Shown here piece after piece: positions 44,756 through 54,144 of a stretch of 64,000 nt of DNA. This DNA comes from Halomonas rhizosphaerae (GTDB lineage: Bacteria > Pseudomonadota > Gammaproteobacteria > Pseudomonadales > Halomonadaceae): positions 48,373 to 112,372 of the forward strand of contig NZ_JASCQP010000030.1 of NCBI RefSeq assembly GCF_030010555.1. Direction: 5' to 3'. The notes beneath the pieces were generated by a model. The model did not search any database and was not told the origin of the DNA. It saw only the letters and a list, made by a program, of their open reading frames with translations. Numbering within the stretch: position 1 is the stretch's first letter; each line of letters opens with the position of its first letter. The translations under genes and the position numbers were made by a program.

Positions 44756-44796
44756 AGCATAGTCCGCCAGGGGCGTTCCCCCTTGACCGGCATCAA
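44756..44796 (-). promoter_or_regulatory. Anr/FNR class II-type promoter of the Met-rich protein
   Basis: Read on the minus strand, TTGATGCCGGTCAA (44796-44783) matches TTGAT-N4-ATCAA at nine of ten positions. TATGCT (44761-44756) is a good -10 and lies 21 bases downstream, so the box centre falls about 41 bases before the expected start point at 44748-44749, class II geometry. The messenger would have a leader of about 75 bases before the ATG. Confidence 0.62.
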
Positions 44797-44831
44797 TCTA
44801 TCCCGAGGCGTGTGAAACAGCGCGATGCCCC

Positions 44832-47800
44832 TCACGGCCGCGGATGCGCCTCCAGCCACTCGACCAGCGCGTCCAGGGGCATCGGCCGGGCGAACAGGTA
44901 GCCCTGGAAGACCTCGCAGCCGTGATGCCTCAGGTAGTCGTGCTGGTCGTGGGTCTCTATCCCCTCGGCTACCACCCTCAGGTCGAGCTCGCGGGCCAGG
45001 GTGATGACCCCCTGGCAGATGGCGGCATCCTTGTCGCTTTCGGTCACGTGCTTGACGAAGGTCCGGTCAATCTTGATCTTGTCGATGGGCAGCGTGCGCA
45101 GGTAGCCCAGGCTCGAGAAACCGGTGCCGAAGTCGTCGATGGCGGTGCTGATACCCATGCCGTTCAGGGCATTGAGGATGTCGATGGCGCCCTCGGTATC
45201 GCGCATCAGGATGCCCTCCGTGAGCTCCAGCTCCAGATGCGAGGCCGGCAGGCCGGTCTCGTCCAGGACCCCCCTCAGGGTGGCCAGGAAGCTCGGCCGG
45301 TGGAACTGCATCGGCGAGAGATTGACGGCCATGCGTCCCGCGAGCAGCCCCTGGTCGACAAGGGTTCGGGCGTCGCGGCAGGCCTGCGCCATCACCCAGC
45401 GGCTCAGCGGAATGATCTGGCCGGTCTCCTCGGAGAGCGGGATGAAGTCGGCGGGGGAGATGAACCCCTTGACGGGGTGGCGCCAGCGCACCAGCGCCTC
45501 CAGACCGTCGACGCGACCGGCGGCATCGAGCAGCGGCTGATAGTGCAGCACCAGCTGGTCGTGATCGATGGCCTCCTGCAACTCGTTGCGCAGCATCACC
45601 CGCAGGGAGAGCTTGCTGTCCAGATCGCCGGTATAGCACTGGAAGGCGTTGCGCCCCTGCTGCTTGGCCTTGTACATGGCCATGTCGGCATGCTGCAGGA
45701 GCTTCTCGGGGTCCTGCCGGGGTTCGTCGTTGAGGGCGATACCGATGCTCGCCGAGATATGCAGCTCATGGCCGTTGACCTTGTGGGGGCGGCTCAGCTG
45801 AAGCAGCAGGCGTTCGGCCACCTCCTCGGCCTCGCCGGGATGGTCGAGGTCCGGCAGCAGCAGCACGAACTCGTCGCCGCCGAAGCGGGCCAGGGTGTCG
45901 CTGACGCGCAGTCCCGTGGCCAGGCGCCGGGCGACACTGATCAGCAACTGGTCACCCACCTTGTGACCCAGGGTGTCGTTGATCGGCTTGAACTCGTCCA
46001 GGTCGATGAACAGCACCGCCAGGATCTGCGCATGGCGCCGGGCCAGGGCGACGTCGTGGACCAGGCGGTCGCCGAACAGGGCGCGGTTGGCGAGCCCCGT
46101 GAGGGCGTCGTGGGTGGCCTGGTAGGCCAGCTGGTTCTCCTGCTCCTTGCGCTCGGAGATGTCGTTCATGATGGCCACGAAGTGGGTCACCACGCCGTCG
46201 TCATCATGAACCGGCGATAGGAAGACCTGATTCCAGAACGGCGAGCCGTCGCGGCGGTGGGCACGCAACGTGATCGAGAGGGTGCGTCCCTCGGCCAGCG
46301 CGGCGCGGATCTGCGCGACATCCCGGGCGTCGGTGTCCGGTCCTCCCAGGAAGCGTGGCGATTGGCCCAGCACGTCCCGGGCCAGGTAGCCGGTGATGCG
46401 GGTGAAGGCGGGGTTGACGTAGACCGCCGGGTGGCCCGGCTGCCGGGCGTCGGTGATGACCACGGCGTTGCTGCTGGCCTCCAGGCTGCGTTCCAGGATG
46501 CGCTGGCGCTCGGCGGCGGCAATGCGCTCGCTGATGTTCTTGGCGATCCCGAAGACGCCGTCGACCTGCCCGTTCACCAGGATCGGCAGGAAAGTCACCT
46601 CCAGGTCCTGGGGCGGGGCGTCCTGGCGGTGGTAGCGCATGGTCAGGCTGTGCGGCCGGCCGCTGGCGGCCGTCTGGAAGCCGGCCTCCACGCGCTGCAG
46701 GTCGATGGAAGACGTCGAGTCCTCGTGCACGATGTCCCGGAAGGTCAGGCCCCGCCAGTCGCGCTCCCCCATCCCGATGATGGCCTGGGTCATGGGGTTC
46801 AGGCTGCGATAGGTCCCATGGCGGTCCATGGCGAACACCGCATCCGGGTGCTGGGTGAAGAGCGACCGGAAGCGCTGCTCGCTGGTGCTCAGGGCGCGGG
46901 CCTGCTCGTCGCGGATCGCCACCAGCGAGCGGCCGATGATCAGCTGGTAGGTGAGCAGCAGCCCTACCAGACCGGCCCCGAGGGGCAGGATGCCATGCAG
47001 CGAGGCGAACAGCGGGGGAGTGGCGGCGGCGGTCAGGGTGAGCCGGGGGCCGTCGGGCAGGCGGGCCTCGGCGGTGGCCAGGGGGTGCCAGCCATCGCTC
47101 GGCGACGGGGGCGGCAGCACGCTGATCGGCTGCCCGGCGCCGGCGATGGTGACCCGGAAGTCGCCGGTGTTGCGGCGCATCGTCTCGTGGATCAGCACGT
47201 CGAGGTCGAGGACCGCCAGCATCAGCTGGTCGCTGTTGCCGCTGGCGCGCACGGCCAGTGTCACCATCCGAGGCCTTGCGGGGTCGGGGAAGCGCCAGGC
47301 CATCTCGCTGCCCTGGCGCTCGACCTCGCGCAGCCAGGCCAGGGTCTCCGGCTCCACCAGCCGGTCCATCAGCCACAGCAGGGCTCCGGGGTGCCGGCCG
47401 CGGCGCCACAGCGACTGCTTCTCGCCGTCGAGGAACGCCAGGGCCTGCAGGCTTGCCTCGTCCTTGAAGTAGTTGCGCGCCTCCTCCTCGCGGACCTGCG
47501 TCTCGGGCAGGCCGCCGGCCGCCTGCCAGCGCTTGGCCATGCGCTGGATGAGCTCGGCTCGCGAGCGGGTGACCTCCTCGAGGTTCATCGCCAGGTTGCC
47601 GGCCAGCTTCTCGGCGCTGGCCAGCTGCTCGTTGTGCTGGGTCCAGCTGCCCAGCAGCCACAGGGCCATGCTCAGGACGACGCCGGTCACGCCGACGGTG
47701 ACGGCGTGGCGTGGCAGGGCCAGGATGGGACGGCTGTGGTGGTCGGCGATGATCAGCATGCCGGCCCCCAGCACTACGCTGAACAGGGCCCCCAGCATAG

Positions 47801-48311
47801 TGAAGTCGTGGGCCAGCCAGGCGAGCAGGGGGGGCGTGCCGGGGCCCAGCAGGGCCGCCACCCCCAGCAGGCCGAGCACCAGGGCCAGTCCGCCGGCCGT
47901 GCGCCAGACGCGACGCCGCCACTCACTTGCGATCCCTACCGCGCAGCACAGCGCCACCAGGAGGGTCAGCAGCGCCGGGGTCGTGTGCAGCCGTCGCCGG
48001 CCGGTCAGCCAGGAGAGGCCGTCGTCCTCGGCTCCCGCCAGGAGGTTGTGCCCCAGGCTGTAGCCGCCGAGGGCCAACATGCCCAGCAACGCCGCGACCC
48101 GGCAGCAGCGGTTGCCGCGCACCACGCCGGTCAGTCCGCCCCCGATCATCAGGATGGCGAGCGAGCCGTCCAGACTGATGTCCAGCTGCGGCGGCATGGG
48201 GAACCGCGGAAAGAGGTCGAGCAGCAGGCCGCCAAGGCCCATCAGCAGGCTGCCGGCCAGCAGGATCAGCAGGATCGCCTGCAGGGCGAGGTCGCGGTTG
48301 TTCAGGTCCAT
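44832..48311 (-). CDS. GGDEF-EAL protein with membrane and PAS sensor domains
   Basis: 1159 residues. About six to seven transmembrane helices (10-220), a likely periplasmic sensor (225-430), another helix near 440, two PAS domains (about 480-600 and 610-730), GGDEF (about 735-895) and EAL (about 905-1155). Cyclase motif RFGGDEF is intact with I-site RVSD five residues before it; the phosphodiesterase motifs LEALVRW, LELELTEG, DDFGTGFSSLGYL and KIDRTFV are also intact, so it may make or degrade cyclic di-GMP. The second PAS has GQSPRFLGG, the place of the flavin-linking motif NCRFLQ in LOV domains, but without the cysteine. Downstream is the Met-rich gene. Confidence 0.93.
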   Translation of the reverse strand: MDLNNRDLALQAILLILLAGSLLMGLGGLLLDLFPRFPMPPQLDISLDGSLAILMIGGGLTGVVRGNRCCRVAALLGMLALGGYSLGHNLLAGAEDDGLSWLTGRRRLHTTPALLTLLVALCCAVGIASEWRRRVWRTAGGLALVLGLLGVAALLGPGTPPLLAWLAHDFTMLGALFSVVLGAGMLIIADHHSRPILALPRHAVTVGVTGVVLSMALWLLGSWTQHNEQLASAEKLAGNLAMNLEEVTRSRAELIQRMAKRWQAAGGLPETQVREEEARNYFKDEASLQALAFLDGEKQSLWRRGRHPGALLWLMDRLVEPETLAWLREVERQGSEMAWRFPDPARPRMVTLAVRASGNSDQLMLAVLDLDVLIHETMRRNTGDFRVTIAGAGQPISVLPPPSPSDGWHPLATAEARLPDGPRLTLTAAATPPLFASLHGILPLGAGLVGLLLTYQLIIGRSLVAIRDEQARALSTSEQRFRSLFTQHPDAVFAMDRHGTYRSLNPMTQAIIGMGERDWRGLTFRDIVHEDSTSSIDLQRVEAGFQTAASGRPHSLTMRYHRQDAPPQDLEVTFLPILVNGQVDGVFGIAKNISERIAAAERQRILERSLEASSNAVVITDARQPGHPAVYVNPAFTRITGYLARDVLGQSPRFLGGPDTDARDVAQIRAALAEGRTLSITLRAHRRDGSPFWNQVFLSPVHDDDGVVTHFVAIMNDISERKEQENQLAYQATHDALTGLANRALFGDRLVHDVALARRHAQILAVLFIDLDEFKPINDTLGHKVGDQLLISVARRLATGLRVSDTLARFGGDEFVLLLPDLDHPGEAEEVAERLLLQLSRPHKVNGHELHISASIGIALNDEPRQDPEKLLQHADMAMYKAKQQGRNAFQCYTGDLDSKLSLRVMLRNELQEAIDHDQLVLHYQPLLDAAGRVDGLEALVRWRHPVKGFISPADFIPLSEETGQIIPLSRWVMAQACRDARTLVDQGLLAGRMAVNLSPMQFHRPSFLATLRGVLDETGLPASHLELELTEGILMRDTEGAIDILNALNGMGISTAIDDFGTGFSSLGYLRTLPIDKIKIDRTFVKHVTESDKDAAICQGVITLARELDLRVVAEGIETHDQHDYLRHHGCEVFQGYLFARPMPLDALVEWLEAHPRP

Positions 48312-48540
48312 GCGGTCGTCCCTGTCCTGGCGTTATCGTGTCATTCGCTGCCGCTACTGCGTTGCACCAATCGGTCAGGATGGTCATCCTGAGGGGCTGG
48401 GTCCGGCTTGGCAAGCATCCTACCCGCCACGCCCCGGGTGAACCGTCAACCAGGGGCCAACCCACGACGCTCACCGGGCGTGCCCGGTCCTGCCGGAGGC
48501 CGATGGCCCACATGCCCGTGTTCTCAAGCGAGGTATCGTC
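48312..48540. other. Divergent intergenic region
   Basis: 229 bases between the GGDEF-EAL gene and the first GFA gene. Nothing recognisable beyond the expected promoters. Confidence 0.3.
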
Positions 48541-49005
48541 ATGCTGCTCGAAGGTTCCTGCCACTGCGGCGCGGTGCACTTTCGCGTCGACTCACCCCAC
48601 CCCTATCCCTATCAGCGCTGTTACTGCTCGATCTGCCGCAAGACCGCCGGCGGTGGCGGCTACGCCATCAACCTGGGGGCCCGCGCCGAGACCCTCGAGG
48701 TGGTGGGCGCCGAGCATACGCGGGTCTACCATGCCGTGATCGACGGCGAGGAGAGCCCGGGCGAGCGCCACTTCTGCGGTCGCTGTGCCAGCGCGCTGTG
48801 GGTCTTCGATCCCAGCTGGCCCGAGCTGGTGCATCCCTTCGCCTCGGCGATCGACAGCGAGTTGCCGGTCCCGCCCGAGCGGGTCCACCTGCTGCTCGAC
48901 AGCAAGGCCACCTGGGTCGAGGCTCGCGACAACGACAGGTGCTTCGCCGGCTATCCCGAGGAGAGCCTCGCCGAGTGGCACCGGCGCCTGGGCCTGGAAC
49001 GCTAG
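48541..49005 (+). CDS. GFA/CENP-V family zinc protein
   Basis: 154 residues of the glutathione-dependent formaldehyde-activating family. The zinc cysteines are CHCGAV (7-9), CYCSICRKT and FCGRCASALW; the CENP-V fold then follows. True formaldehyde-activating enzymes are one branch, but most members have no known substrate. No formaldehyde dehydrogenase is nearby. A second member is encoded at 52.6 kb with little sequence similarity outside the motifs. Confidence 0.87.
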   Translation: MLLEGSCHCGAVHFRVDSPHPYPYQRCYCSICRKTAGGGGYAINLGARAETLEVVGAEHTRVYHAVIDGEESPGERHFCGRCASALWVFDPSWPELVHPFASAIDSELPVPPERVHLLLDSKATWVEARDNDRCFAGYPEESLAEWHRRLGLER

Positions 49006-49129
49006 TCGCCGGGACTGGCACTACGCTACGGCTGTGCCACAATGGCGCTGCCCGATTGGGTGTGCCGGGGGAAGCACCCGGCAAGCGATGCACGGCGAGG
49101 GATGCATGTCTGAGAGGAGGCGAGCGGCA

Positions 49130-50098
49130 ATGGCGGATCAGGCGGCCAGCGGTGACTTGATTCCGGTGGGTATCAGCGCCTGCCTGATGGGCGAGCAGGT
49201 GCGCTACAACGGCGGGCACAAGCGTTCCCGCTACTGTCTGGAGGTCCTCCAGGACCGCTTCGCCTTCGAGCCCTTCTGCCCCGAGCTCGAGGCCGGTCTC
49301 GGCGTGCCCCGCGATCCCATCCGGCTGGTCGGGCTACAGGGCGAGGAGCCCCGCGTGCAGGGAACCCGGGATCCCGGCCTCGATGTCACCGAGCGGCTGG
49401 GTGAGGTCAGCGCGGATTTTGCCGCCAGCCACCGCCACCTGCGCGGGTTCATCCTGATGAAGGGGTCGCCGAGCTGCGGGCTGGAGCGGGTCAAGGTCTA
49501 CCACCCCAACGGCATGCCCAGCCATGCCGACTCGGGCGCCTTCGTGCGCGCCCTGCGCCGCCACTTCCCGGAGCTGCCGCTGGAAGAAGAGGCGCGCATG
49601 AATGACCCGGTGCTGCGCGAGAACTTCATCACCCGGGTCTACGCCTTCGATGACTGGAAGCGCCGAGTGGAAGCCGCCCCCAGCTATCATGCCCTGCTGC
49701 AGTTCCACAGCCGCCAGAAGTACCTGCTGATGGCCCATCACGTGGAGGCCTATCGCGAACTGGGGCGTTACCTGGCCGAGTCGAGCAAGCTCCCGCTGGA
49801 GGAGGCCATGGCCCACTACCTGCAGCGCTTCATGGCGTCGGTGGGCCGGCCGGCGACCCGCAAGACCCACGCCAATGCGCTGATGCACGTGCTGGGCTAC
49901 CTCAGGGAGGCGGTGGACGGCGAGACCCGCCAGGACCTGCTGGCGGCCATCGAGGACTATCGCCTGGGGCACGTGCACCTGGTGGTGCCGATACGCCTGC
50001 TCAACCACTACGTGAAGCGCCACGGCTCTGACTATGTCCGCGAGCAGACCTACCTGGACCCGCATCCCTACGAGCTGGGGCTGCGCAATACCATCTGA
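49130..50098 (+). CDS. DUF523-DUF1722 (YbgA-type) protein
   Basis: 322 residues. The N-terminal DUF523 shows GISACLMGEQVRYNGGHK, FCPELEAGLGVPR and KGSPSCG; the C-terminal DUF1722 (YbgA) has YHALLQFHSRQKYLLMAHHVEAYRELGRYLA and LNHYVKRHGSDYVREQTYLDPHP. Conserved cysteines suggest iron-sulfur or metal binding. The domain pair is often beside photolyase (phr) genes; none occurs here. GAGGAGG lies nine bases before the ATG at 49130; ATG at 49106 in frame is an alternative. Confidence 0.9.
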   Translation: MADQAASGDLIPVGISACLMGEQVRYNGGHKRSRYCLEVLQDRFAFEPFCPELEAGLGVPRDPIRLVGLQGEEPRVQGTRDPGLDVTERLGEVSADFAASHRHLRGFILMKGSPSCGLERVKVYHPNGMPSHADSGAFVRALRRHFPELPLEEEARMNDPVLRENFITRVYAFDDWKRRVEAAPSYHALLQFHSRQKYLLMAHHVEAYRELGRYLAESSKLPLEEAMAHYLQRFMASVGRPATRKTHANALMHVLGYLREAVDGETRQDLLAAIEDYRLGHVHLVVPIRLLNHYVKRHGSDYVREQTYLDPHPYELGLRNTI

Positions 50099-50138
50099 AG
50101 AGGCGAAGGTCTCTCCGGCAATGGGCACTCAGCCTACC

Positions 50139-50182
50139 TGTGGGAGCGACACTCGTGTCGCGATTGGAGGCCGCAGGCCTCC
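50139..50182. repeat. REP-like element with two hairpins
   Basis: TGTGGGAGCGACACTCGTGT begins a 7-bp hairpin (50146-50161) with the same GTGGGAGCG...CGCGA frame as the 35.7-kb cluster, followed immediately by a second hairpin GGAGGCC-GCA-GGCCTCC (50166-50182). Forty-one bases after the DUF1722 gene; it could also attenuate read-through. Confidence 0.7.
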
Positions 50183-50299
50183 CCGGCAAAGAGCACCCAG
50201 CTCCATCGCGCCGCAAGCCGGAACGCTGGACCGTGCGCTCCCAGGGGGAAGTCGTTACTTCTGTGGCTGGCTACCGGGTTCGTACAGTTCGACGTGCCC

Positions 50300-51166
50300 T
50301 CAGGGCTGCCGCTCGTCGCGGGTCGAGCGCAGCAGCACCCTGTCCAGGGCCCGGGTGCCGAGCAGGCGCCTGAGGGTGCCGATCAGGTGGGTCGGCAGGG
50401 TCACATAGTAGCGCGCCCTGGGACGCGAGCTCTCCAGGGCATGCACCAGCTTGTCGACCACCGCCTCGGCGCCGAGGGTGAAGCGCCCGCCGCCGTCGTC
50501 GCCGGCCAGCCGTGCCTCGACGGCGCGATAGGTGTCGGCATGGGCGCTGTGGGCGGTATCGATATGCGCCTTGAAGGCGCGGTAGGCATTCTCGCGAAAG
50601 CGGCTGGTGATGGGCCCCGGCTCGATCAGGCTGACGTGGATGCCGCTGCCGCTCAGCTCCAGACGCAGCGTGTCGGTCAGCCCCTCCAGGGCGAACTTGG
50701 AGCAGACGTAGGCGCCACGATAGGGCAGGGCGGCCAGGCCCAGGACCGAGCTGTTCTGCACGATGCGCCCGTGTCCTTGGCGGCGCATCGCCGGCAGCAC
50801 CCGGCAGGTGAGTTCATGCGTGCCGAGCAGATTGGTCTCCAGCTGGGCACGCAGCACCTCGCGGCCGAGATCCTCCACGGCCCCGGGCTGGCCGTAGGCG
50901 GCGTTGTTGAACAGGGCATCGAGCCGTCCGCCGGTCGCTTCCAGCACCTGCGCAACGCAGGCGTCGATCGAGGCGCTGTCGTCCAGCTCCAGCGCCACGG
51001 CCTCGAGGCCCGCGTTGCGCAGCCTGGCCAGGTCCGTCTCGCGTCGGGCAGTGGCGAAGACCCGCCAGCCGCGTCCGGCCAGGGCATGGGCAGCGGCATG
51101 GCCGATACCGCTGGAGCAGCCGGTGACCAGCACGCTGCGGGGGGAGGCATCGGGAGAGGCGGGCAT
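50300..51166 (-). CDS. Short-chain dehydrogenase/reductase
   Basis: 288 residues. VTGCSSGIGHAAAHALAGRG holds TGxxxGIG; NNAAYG, Ser in VQNSSVLGLAAL and YVCSK (Tyr-x-x-x-Lys) complete the active site. Arg residues after the second strand (ATARRETD) favour NADP. The C-terminal extension after about 240 (RYYVTLPTHLIGTLRRLLGTRALDRVL) is typical of the retinol-dehydrogenase-like bacterial SDRs with a membrane-proximal end. Divergent from the methyltransferase gene. Confidence 0.88.
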   Translation of the reverse strand: MPASPDASPRSVLVTGCSSGIGHAAAHALAGRGWRVFATARRETDLARLRNAGLEAVALELDDSASIDACVAQVLEATGGRLDALFNNAAYGQPGAVEDLGREVLRAQLETNLLGTHELTCRVLPAMRRQGHGRIVQNSSVLGLAALPYRGAYVCSKFALEGLTDTLRLELSGSGIHVSLIEPGPITSRFRENAYRAFKAHIDTAHSAHADTYRAVEARLAGDDGGGRFTLGAEAVVDKLVHALESSRPRARYYVTLPTHLIGTLRRLLGTRALDRVLLRSTRDERQP

Positions 51167-51305
51167 CGGCGGGGCTCCAGGCAGGTGGGCGGTCGGGTTC
51201 GAGGACGCTCGGAGGGTGCATCCCGCACTCTGTCGCCTGGGGCCCGGCCATGCAAGCCGGCCGCGAAGCCCCTACAATGCGCCCCTGTTCCGAGACTGAT
51301 ACACC

Positions 51306-52511
51306 ATGCCCGAGTCCCCCTCCCATGCCGAGCGCTTCGCACGGTTGACCGCGCTGCTGGCCGAGTGGCAGCCGCTGTGGCGGCCGATGCCGTTCCAGCA
51401 TCGCCGGCCTCCCTGGGCCGAGGCGCATCCCGACCTCGTCGACAGCCTGCGCTCACTCGATGACGCCGAGTGCGCGCGGCTGCAGGCCGACCCCTTCACC
51501 GCCTCCCCCCTGGCCGAGCGCCTGCCGGTGGCAGAGCTCGCGGCCCTGGTCGAGCTCCCCGAGCTGCCCGGCGAAGGGCCCTGCCTGTCGGCGCAGTGGG
51601 CCGAGCACATGGGTGGGCGCAAGTGGCAGCAGGTCGCGGCCTTCGTGCCCCGGATGGCTGCACTGCCAAGGGCCTCGCTGCTGGAATGGTGCGCGGGCAA
51701 GGGCCACCTGTCCCGCACCCTGTCCCGCCATCTCGACCGCGAGGTCACCGGCCTGGAGTGGCAGGCCGCGCTCTGCCACGACGGTCAGGCGCTGGCCGAG
51801 CGACAGGGGGCCCGGGTGCAGCTGGTACGGCAGGACGTGCTGGCACCCGATGCCGCCCGCTGGCTCACGGCGGACACCCAGGTGGCGGCCCTGCATGCCT
51901 GCGGTGACCTGCACGGGCGGCTGATCGAGCTGGCCGCCGAGCAGGGCAGCGCCGTGACCCTGGCGCCCTGCTGCTATCATCGCACCGCCTGGGCGCACTA
52001 TCGGCCGTTCTCGCGGCGGGGACGCGAGCTGGCCGTCGCCCATGGCTTGTCGCTCTCCCGGGAGGACCTGGCCATGGCGGTGCAGGAGACCGTGACCGCC
52101 CCGCGCCACGTGCGCCGCCATCGCGAGCGAGCCAATGCCTGGCGGCTGGGCTTCGATGCCCTGCAGCGCCAGGTACGGGGCCGGGATGCCTACCTGCCGG
52201 TGCCGAGCCTCGCCTATGGCCGGATGCCCGAGAGCTTCGCCGGCTTCTGCCGCTGGGCGGCCGAGCGCAAGAGGCTGGCCCTGCCGGCGGGCATCGACTG
52301 GCGCGCCTTCGAGCAGGAAGGCCAGCGCCGCCAGGCCGAGGTCACCCGGCTGGAGCTGGTCCGCCACCTCTTCCGGCGCCCGCTGGAGGTGTGGCTGGTG
52401 CTGGACCGCCAGCGACGCCTCGAGGAGGCGGGCTTCAGGGTCGAGCTCGGCACCTTCTGCGCGCGCGAACTGACCCCGCGCAACCTGCTCCTTCGGGCCT
52501 CGCGGGGCTAG
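51306..52511 (+). CDS. SAM-dependent methyltransferase
   Basis: 401 residues. The Rossmann core is ASLLEWCAGKGHLSRTLSRHLDREVTGLEW (motif I), then VQLVRQDVL and VAALHACGDLHGRLIELA; TLAPCCYHRT is an unusual motif with two cysteines and a histidine shared by METTL25/TRM13-like Methyltransf_32 proteins, which suggests an RNA substrate. An N-terminal domain (1-120) and a basic C-terminal region (260-401) flank it. Substrate unknown. Confidence 0.82.
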   Translation: MPESPSHAERFARLTALLAEWQPLWRPMPFQHRRPPWAEAHPDLVDSLRSLDDAECARLQADPFTASPLAERLPVAELAALVELPELPGEGPCLSAQWAEHMGGRKWQQVAAFVPRMAALPRASLLEWCAGKGHLSRTLSRHLDREVTGLEWQAALCHDGQALAERQGARVQLVRQDVLAPDAARWLTADTQVAALHACGDLHGRLIELAAEQGSAVTLAPCCYHRTAWAHYRPFSRRGRELAVAHGLSLSREDLAMAVQETVTAPRHVRRHRERANAWRLGFDALQRQVRGRDAYLPVPSLAYGRMPESFAGFCRWAAERKRLALPAGIDWRAFEQEGQRRQAEVTRLELVRHLFRRPLEVWLVLDRQRRLEEAGFRVELGTFCARELTPRNLLLRASRG

Positions 52512-52572
52512 AGAGAGCTTCTACACTGCAGGGAATTCCCTTGTTCGGAGGAACCCGCCCGGGAGGTGTGAC

Positions 52573-53007
52573 ATGAGCGATGCCAAGACCTATCACGGCG
52601 CCTGTTTCTGCGGTGCCGTCCAGCTGAGGGTAACCGGCGAGCCGGAGGCCATGGGCTACTGCCACTGCGAGGACTGCCGCCACTGGTCGGCGGGCCCGGT
52701 GAACGCCTTCACGCTGTGGAAGCCGGCGGCGGTGGACGTGGTGCAGGGGGCCGACACGCTGGGCAGCTACCACAGGACGCCGGCCAGTCTGCGCCAGTGG
52801 TGCCGAAGCTGCGGCGGGCATGTGCTGACCGAGCATCCCGATATGGGGCTGGTCGATGTCTATGCGGCGATCCTCCCCGACCTGACCTTCGAACCGGCCC
52901 TGCATGTCCACTATCAGGAGTCGGTGCTGCGCATTGCCGATGGCCTGCCCAAGATGCGCGACGTGCCCGCCGAGATGGGCGGCACGGGGGAGACCCTCGA
53001 CGAGTGA
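52573..53007 (+). CDS. GFA/CENP-V family zinc protein
   Basis: 144 residues. CFCGAVQLRV, CHCEDCRHWS and WCRSCGGHV are the zinc-binding motifs; VNAFTLWKP and ILPDLTFEPALHVHY are family segments. GGAGG lies upstream. Same family as the product at 48.5 kb. It converges with the solute-binding-protein gene. Confidence 0.88.
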   Translation: MSDAKTYHGACFCGAVQLRVTGEPEAMGYCHCEDCRHWSAGPVNAFTLWKPAAVDVVQGADTLGSYHRTPASLRQWCRSCGGHVLTEHPDMGLVDVYAAILPDLTFEPALHVHYQESVLRIADGLPKMRDVPAEMGGTGETLDE

Positions 53008-53022
53008 GGTGGTCGGAGGGCG

Positions 53023-54144
53023 TCACTCCGCCTCCCGCCTGGCCAGCCAGGTCCGGAAGTAGTCGTGGATGCGCCCCAGGGTGCGGGCATACCACGCTTC
53101 GTCCTTGGCCAGGGCGCGTTCGGCATTCAGCGGATGGGTGGGAATGTGCAGGCGCATGTCCACGCCGCTGTCGGGGTGGGTAGTGACAAGGACCGCCGCC
53201 GAGCGACGGGCCGGGCCATAGGGAATGTGGCGCGCCAGGTCAGCGAGGCGCTCGGTGGTGGTGGCGAAGCGCAGGAAGTCGCGGGCCGCCTCGGGATGCG
53301 GGGCGCCGCGGGGGATCGCCCAGGTCTCGTGCTCCTGGACCTGGCCGTCCCAGAGGATCTCGATGGGTGCCCCGCGGTTGACCATGGCATCGAAGAAGCG
53401 GCCGTTGTAGCCCGAGGCCATCACCACCTCGCCCTCGGCCAGCAGCCGCGGCGGGGCGTCGCCGGCCTCCCACCAGCGGATCTCCTCCAGCTCGTCGAGG
53501 CGCGCCAGCGCCAGGTCCAGGCCGCGCCGGGTGCTCAGCAGGCCATAGAGCTCCTCGTGAGGCACGCGATAGGAGAGCAGCGCCCATTCCAGATTGACTG
53601 CCGGGGTGCGCTGCAGCGCCCGGGGCCCGGGGAAGCGCTGCTGGTCGAACAGGTCCGCGATGCTGTCGGGGCGCTTGCCGGGGAAGGCATCGGGGCGGTA
53701 GGCGACCACGGTGGCGAAGATGCTGTGGGTGATGGCGCAGCGCCCGAAGGAATCCGGGAGGAAGTCCTCCTCCGGCGGCGTGCCGTCCGGGGCCGGCGCC
53801 AGCAGCGCGGGCGAGAGCGGCTCGAGCATCCCCTCCGCACAGGCGGCCATGGCCTCGCTGCGGGTCATGTCGATCAGGTCCCAGGGCACCTCCCCCTCGG
53901 CCATGGCGCGGCGCAGGCCTTCGAGCCCCCCGTCGTACTGGCCCACCTCGATGCGCGTGCCGGTGGCGGCGGTATAGGGGGAGAAGAGGGCGGCCTGCTG
54001 GGCGCGCTCGTAGGCCCCGCCCCAGCTCAGCACGGTGAGGGTGTCGTCGTCCGCCTGTCCGGGTACGGCGGCGAACAGCGCCAGCCCCAGTAGCGTCAAC
54101 TTCGGTGCGCTCGCCAACCACCGGCTGCGCTTATCCCGTGCCAT
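53023..54144 (-). CDS. Periplasmic spermidine/putrescine-type solute-binding protein
   Basis: 373 residues. Signal peptide with hydrophobic core (KLTLLGLALFAAVPGQA) then TLTVLSWGGAYERAQQAALFSPYTAATGTRIEVGQYDGG, the PotD/PotF-type N-lobe, and EVPWDLIDM; the second lobe includes VVMASGYNGRFF. The ligand is likely a small cationic amine or an iron/thiamine-like solute. Its cognate permease and ATPase are absent: instead its start overlaps the end of a ClC gene by 14 bases. The exact start is uncertain (GTG at 54153 also possible). Confidence 0.85.
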   Translation of the reverse strand: MARDKRSRWLASAPKLTLLGLALFAAVPGQADDDTLTVLSWGGAYERAQQAALFSPYTAATGTRIEVGQYDGGLEGLRRAMAEGEVPWDLIDMTRSEAMAACAEGMLEPLSPALLAPAPDGTPPEEDFLPDSFGRCAITHSIFATVVAYRPDAFPGKRPDSIADLFDQQRFPGPRALQRTPAVNLEWALLSYRVPHEELYGLLSTRRGLDLALARLDELEEIRWWEAGDAPPRLLAEGEVVMASGYNGRFFDAMVNRGAPIEILWDGQVQEHETWAIPRGAPHPEAARDFLRFATTTERLADLARHIPYGPARRSAAVLVTTHPDSGVDMRLHIPTHPLNAERALAKDEAWYARTLGRIHDYFRTWLARREAE

